A stretch of 9,850 bases of DNA from Brucellaceae bacterium (GTDB taxonomy: Bacteria > Pseudomonadota > Alphaproteobacteria > Rhizobiales > Rhizobiaceae). Shown here piece by piece: positions 7,771 to 9,850 of the stretch. The stretch is taken from assembly GCA_031253705.1 (NCBI GenBank), contig JAIRVW010000429.1, positions 1-9,850 on the forward strand, given 5' to 3'. The position numbers and the translations under genes were made by a program. How positions within the stretch are numbered: position 1 is the stretch's first letter; each line of letters opens with the position of its first letter. Below the pieces are notes generated by a model. It worked only from the letters and a program-made list of their open reading frames with translations. It searched no databases and was not told the origin of the DNA.

Positions 7771-8277
7771 TCAGTGAAAAGTTTTGTGCCCTGCCGGTGA
7801 GAGAACACAGGCAACGGCATAATGCGGGATCGGCAGCAACACCTGATCCAGTTCTGCCATGGTCTGCGCATAATCCTGCGCTGCCTTTTTGACCTCGGCG
7901 ATCCGGCTGTCAGTCACCAATGCTTCAAGGCAGACATCACGGGTTGTGTCGTCACCGTTTTGCATGGCGGAGATCAGCCCCATCAGCAGGCATTCCTCAC
8001 GGCAGATATGCATGGAACCATAAGGAAAGGCTTTGAGCTGGCAAGCTGCGCAAAAATGCAGGGTGCGGATGAAATGGGACAGTTCGGTCAAAGCCCGCTT
8101 GGCTTTATCAAGCCCCAGTTCCTGCGTATAAATTGTCCACGCCATTTCCCACGGAATAACCGATCCGGTCTCAAAGCCGGACGTCCAGTGGCGATAGCCT
8201 TCAAGCACCAGTTTTTCCGCCTGACGCTCAAAATAATGGCCGGATGATTCAAAGAGATTTCTGACCTGCATATTCAT
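7771..8277 (-). CDS. Unrecognised cysteine-motif cytoplasmic protein (168 residues)
   Basis: Not assigned to a family. The chosen start is ATG 8277, three codons inside the longest frame, because AGGA (8286-8289) sits eight bases before it; the first ATG (8286) overlaps that AGGA. Numbering from 8277, residues 76-96 hold a C-x2-C-x12-C-x3-C arrangement (CAAC at 76-79, CREEC at 92-96) with His74 and His90 alongside, plus Cys116 and Cys157. This could bind zinc, an iron-sulfur cluster or copper, or be redox active, but that is inference. The rest looks mostly helical and soluble (Trp-rich 31-47, charged helices 53-73 and 113-145); there is no signal peptide or long hydrophobic segment. The start overlaps the stop of a short upstream ORF as ATGA, implying coupled translation. 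The upstream region has a possible operator and strong hairpins. Coding status is likely from the start signals, length and ordinary composition. Confidence 0.78.
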   Translation of the reverse strand: MNMQVRNLFESSGHYFERQAEKLVLEGYRHWTSGFETGSVIPWEMAWTIYTQELGLDKAKRALTELSHFIRTLHFCAACQLKAFPYGSMHICREECLLMGLISAMQNGDDTTRDVCLEALVTDSRIAEVKKAAQDYAQTMAELDQVLLPIPHYAVACVLSPAGHKTFH

Positions 8278-8384
8278 GGGCGGCATCCTGTCGGTAAAGG
8301 ACGCGAGAATGTTATGAATATGCGTCGCGGCTGGGGGCGCGACGATAATACCGCCCGCGGGCGGCAGAGTGCCTGACCAAACAT
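8274..8384 (-). CDS. Possible upstream (leader) ORF, 36 residues, coupled to the 168-residue gene
   Basis: On the - strand a strong ribosome binding site GGAGG (8394-8390) lies five bases before ATG 8384. The frame runs 36 codons and stops at TGA 8276-8274, sharing ATGA with the next gene's start at 8277. The predicted peptide begins MFGQALCRPRAVLSSRPQP and ends PLPTGCRP; it is Arg/Pro-rich with two cysteines and a final Pro, a residue known to slow termination. Its codons contain both GC-rich dyads of the leader (8351-8364 and 8323-8344), so translation would melt them. It could be a regulatory leader peptide, or a chance frame. No homology is known to me and composition alone does not prove coding; the support is the ribosome binding site plus the exact ATGA overlap. 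Confidence 0.45.
   Translation of the reverse strand: MFGQALCRPRAVLSSRPQPRRIFITFSRPLPTGCRP
8286..8289 (-). promoter_or_regulatory. Ribosome binding site selecting ATG 8277
   Basis: On the - strand AGGA precedes ATG 8277 by eight bases, whereas the longer frame's ATG (8286-8284) overlaps it. The site lies within the last codons of the upstream ORF 8384-8274, so ribosomes finishing that ORF would pass over it. Confidence 0.55.
8323..8364. other. Two adjacent GC-rich dyads in the leader of the 168-residue gene
   Basis: CGTCGCG (8323-8329) / CGCGACG (8338-8344) forms a 7-bp hairpin with an 8-base loop. CCGCCCGCGGGCGG (8351-8364) is a perfect 14-bp palindrome. Both lie inside the upstream ORF, just before the downstream ribosome binding site. 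As RNA they could impede ribosomes or transcription; neither is followed by a U-tract, so they are not simple terminators. Confidence 0.5.
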
Positions 8385-8447
8385 AGGGTCCTCCAATAGA
8401 GCGGGTTCAAGGCCCAAACATCAAAGGTTGAATTTATTGCCATGAGC

Positions 8448-8461
8448 GGGAAGTGCTTCCC
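8448..8461. other. Short perfect dyad in the putative leader
   Basis: GGGAAG (8448-8453), TG, CTTCCC (8456-8461). It lies between the putative promoter and the upstream ORF. It could be a protein-binding dyad or part of a leader RNA fold; the two-base spacer is too short for a stable RNA hairpin unless the innermost pairs open. Confidence 0.35.
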
Positions 8462-8479
8462 TCGTGCTCTGACGGGTGG

Positions 8480-8509
8480 AATATGCCGGTGAAAACGGCA
8501 TATTGTCAA
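8480..8509 (-). promoter_or_regulatory. Putative promoter overlapped by a 25-bp inverted repeat (operator candidate)
   Basis: On the - strand TTGACA (8509-8504) matches a -35 box, with CATATT (8485-8480, 4/6 match to TATAAT) 18 bases on. A perfect inverted repeat AATATGCCG (8480-8488), 7-base spacer, CGGCATATT (8496-8504) fills exactly the stretch from the end of the -35 to the -10. A dimeric regulator bound there would block polymerase. The transcript would start near 8473, leaving about 90 bases before the upstream ORF and about 195 before the 168-residue gene. No regulator can be named from the half-site. Confidence 0.45.
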
Positions 8510-8642
8510 ACCTAATTTGCGTAGATTTTTTAGAAAAATGTTCTTAATTCAATAGCTTAGAATAATTCCAGAGTATTTTACTCATATTATAATTCCGGAA
8601 ACTCAGGCTATCTATATGAATCCGTAGCGCTTTTGCGTGATT
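8510..8642. other. AT-rich intergenic stretch with degenerate TTAGAA dyads, no gene seen
   Basis: This is the most AT-rich stretch of the window and lies upstream of the putative 8504-8509 promoter. It contains TTTAGAA-AAATG-TTCTTAA (8529-8547) and TTAGAA-TAA-TTC (8557-8568), which resemble in outline the TTAGAA/TTCTAA halves of rhizobial Irr (iron) boxes, though spacing and right halves deviate. ATTATAAT (8586-8593) gives a TATAAT on each strand. Frames crossing it are short and lack ribosome binding sites. A regulatory role is inferred from composition only. Confidence 0.3.
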
Positions 8643-8750
8643 GTCGCAGGAGGCCGGATTGCACCGCATTCCGGCCGGATCATGACATGTCTGCGACGTC
8701 GCGCCTCACACAAAACACTGTATTGCAGGTTCTCAGTGAGACGCGGCGTC
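8643..8750. repeat. Cluster of nested inverted repeats downstream of the copper-protein gene
   Basis: Three pairs are visible: GACGTCGCGCCTCAC (8695-8709) with GTGAGACGCGGCGTC (8736-8750), 15 positions with one mismatch and one wobble and a 26-base loop; GGCCGGA (8652-8658) with TCCGGCC (8670-8676); and GTCGCAG (8643-8649) with CTGCGAC (8691-8697). The first begins 11 bases past the DUF1775-PCu(A)C stop on the - strand and may define its mRNA 3' end, but no T-tract follows. It could also be a short mosaic intergenic repeat. Confidence 0.45.
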
Positions 8751-8761
8751 AGAATCAGCGC

Positions 8762-9754
8762 TTAATGGTGGCTGTGCGGATTGGCTTTACCGGCGGAACC
8801 ACTGGCCGGATTCACGTGAAACGGTAAATTAACCTTTCCGGCTTTTTCAAATTCCAGCTCAACATTGACTGTTTCGCCTTCTTTGAAAGGCTTGGCCAGA
8901 TCCATGAACATGATGTGGAAACCATCCGGCGACAAAGTCACAGTCTGGCCTGCAGGAATGGTCAGAGGCTCGCTCAGCTTACGCATTTTCATGACATTGT
9001 CCTTCATGGACATTTCATGAATTTCAACCTTGCCTGCGGCATCGGTCTTCCCGCCGATCAGACGGTCATCTTCTTTGCCGTTATTGGTGATCACAATATA
9101 ACCGGCTGCCACGCGGGCATTCGGAATGGTGGCAACGCTGTGTGCTTCCGTGATCGAGAGGTCACCGATGGTGGCAGCATCAGCGGCTTTGTCACCATGC
9201 ATATTATGGTCGCCATGGCCTGTCTGTTCTGCGGCAGCGGCAGTGACGAGCAGCTGCGGTGCAGGGTTTTTCAGGTCATGCGGGTTTTGACCGTCTTTGG
9301 CAATGTCTGTCCAGTTTTCGGTCTTGCCGTTTTCGCAGGTCTGCACGGTCGGGAAGGACAATGTTGTGTCCTTGTCGAAAGAGGCGAGTTTGCCGACAAA
9401 AGCAAATTCGTCATAGAAATCGCCCGGCAGCTTGCCGCCTTTCCAGGTGATTTCTGTCACGCCGCTTTTTACATCTTTGCCGTATAATTTGTAGCTGTGA
9501 TGATAGTCGGATTTGACGGTTTCAATGTCCCAGCCCGCTTTCAGCTGCGGCTGTGCGGAGATAAAACCTTCCGGCAGCTGAACAGTCACCTGCGTTGTGG
9601 CCGCACCTTCGCAGCCATGCGGGATTTTGAGAACAGCTTTATAGGAGCTTCCGGCGCTCGCCTGTGCTGTTTCAAGGGTGGTGTGCGCCTGTGCCAGACC
9701 GGCAGCACCGATGAGCAGTGCAGTGGCGCAAAGAGGAGTAAAAATCGTTTTCAT
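8762..9754 (-). CDS. DUF1775 (YcnI-like) - PCu(A)C fusion, periplasmic copper-binding protein
   Basis: Predicted periplasmic copper chaperone joining two copper-binding domains, probably supplying copper to cytochrome oxidase assembly or buffering it. ATG 9754 is preceded by AAGGAAA with eight bases between AGGA and the start; a longer GTG-initiated frame (9832) would place 26 polar residues before the signal peptide. The signal peptide (residues 1-23) ends AQA, exposing His24. In YcnI proteins the mature N-terminal His, a Glu (here Glu28) and a Trp (here probably Trp148) bind Cu(II). Cys48 and Cys140 may form a disulfide; the first domain ends near NPAPQLLV (163-170). A His/Met linker (GHGDHNMHGDK, 179-189) leads to the PCu(A)C domain (about 195-314) with the H-X10-M...HXM ligand set His246, Met257, His280, Met282. 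The tail ends PHSHH. The fusion order is one I recall from Rhizobiales. A dyad lies in the upstream region. Confidence 0.93.
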   Translation of the reverse strand: MKTIFTPLCATALLIGAAGLAQAHTTLETAQASAGSSYKAVLKIPHGCEGAATTQVTVQLPEGFISAQPQLKAGWDIETVKSDYHHSYKLYGKDVKSGVTEITWKGGKLPGDFYDEFAFVGKLASFDKDTTLSFPTVQTCENGKTENWTDIAKDGQNPHDLKNPAPQLLVTAAAAEQTGHGDHNMHGDKAADAATIGDLSITEAHSVATIPNARVAAGYIVITNNGKEDDRLIGGKTDAAGKVEIHEMSMKDNVMKMRKLSEPLTIPAGQTVTLSPDGFHIMFMDLAKPFKEGETVNVELEFEKAGKVNLPFHVNPASGSAGKANPHSHH

Positions 9755-9779
9755 AGATGGTTTCCTTGCAGAAAACAGA

Positions 9780-9802
9780 TGTCTGACGGATATGTGCAGA
9801 CA
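9780..9802. promoter_or_regulatory. Inverted repeat upstream of the DUF1775-PCu(A)C gene
   Basis: TGTCTG (9780-9785), 11-base spacer, CAGACA (9797-9802), about 25 bases before ATG 9754 on the - strand and just outside its ribosome binding site. The placement suits a dimeric repressor site or a leader hairpin. A second, perfect 12-bp palindrome GGCGTGCACGCC lies at 9824-9835. I could not identify a convincing -35/-10 pair in the remaining bases, so the gene may be transcribed from outside the window. Confidence 0.35.
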
Positions 9803-9850
9803 GAAAATGTGACGACGCGCGGGGGCGTGCACGCCGGTTCGTTTTGCAGC

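Noticed and set aside
7822..8247. 141-codon frame on the + strand opposite the 168-residue gene
   Set aside because: The - strand frame has the ribosome binding site, coupled start and clustered cysteines; the + frame has no start signal and looks like its shadow.
8312..8509. 65-codon frame on the - strand starting at TTG 8509
   Set aside because: TTG start without a ribosome binding site, and its first bases are the putative -35 box. The shorter frame 8384-8274 has far better start signals.
8633..8827. 64-codon frame on the + strand
   Set aside because: It crosses the inverted-repeat cluster and overlaps antisense the end of the copper-protein gene; no protein-like features.
9755..9832. 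N-terminal extension of the DUF1775-PCu(A)C protein from GTG 9832
   Set aside because: It would add 26 mostly polar and basic residues before a complete signal peptide, while ATG 9754 has a good ribosome binding site.

Overview
The window looks like chromosomal DNA of an alphaproteobacterium of the order Hyphomicrobiales (Rhizobiales), most likely Brucella/Ochrobactrum-like. This is inferred from the tamA-tamB arrangement with a 1,589-residue TamB, a Tat-type L,D-transpeptidase lipoprotein with an SSGC active site, a fused DUF1775-PCu(A)C copper protein, and an intergenic palindrome of a kind I recall as common in Rhizobiales. Base composition is moderately GC-rich throughout. I see no insertion sequence, phage gene, tRNA, rRNA or CRISPR array.

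Bases 1-7321 (+ strand) are an envelope-biogenesis block. The 3' part of tamA (outer-membrane Omp85 barrel, start outside the window) overlaps tamB by 4 bp; tamB starts at TTG and spans the periplasm. A clear intrinsic terminator ends this operon. A separate gene for a lipid-anchored L,D-transpeptidase, which remodels or crosslinks peptidoglycan, follows. It ends at a long hairpin (7338-7417) that probably terminates transcription from both sides and carries a rhizobial-type palindrome in its loop.

Bases 7472-9850 lie on the - strand. In transcription order they hold a DUF1775(YcnI)-PCu(A)C copper-binding periplasmic protein (9754-8762), a 380-base non-coding stretch rich in inverted repeats and AT-rich dyads, a short upstream ORF (8384-8274) overlapping by ATGA the start of an unrecognised 168-residue cysteine-motif protein (8277-7771), and a 64-residue exported small protein (7666-7472).

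The left half is well-understood housekeeping. The least explained part is the leader of the 168-residue gene: a promoter-like site covered by a 25-bp inverted repeat, three GC-rich dyads, and a 36-codon upstream ORF with a strong ribosome binding site that ends on the next gene's start codon. This looks like a regulated, translationally coupled unit, and it is the best candidate here for something undescribed. What it senses cannot be read from the sequence; proximity to a copper gene is only suggestive.
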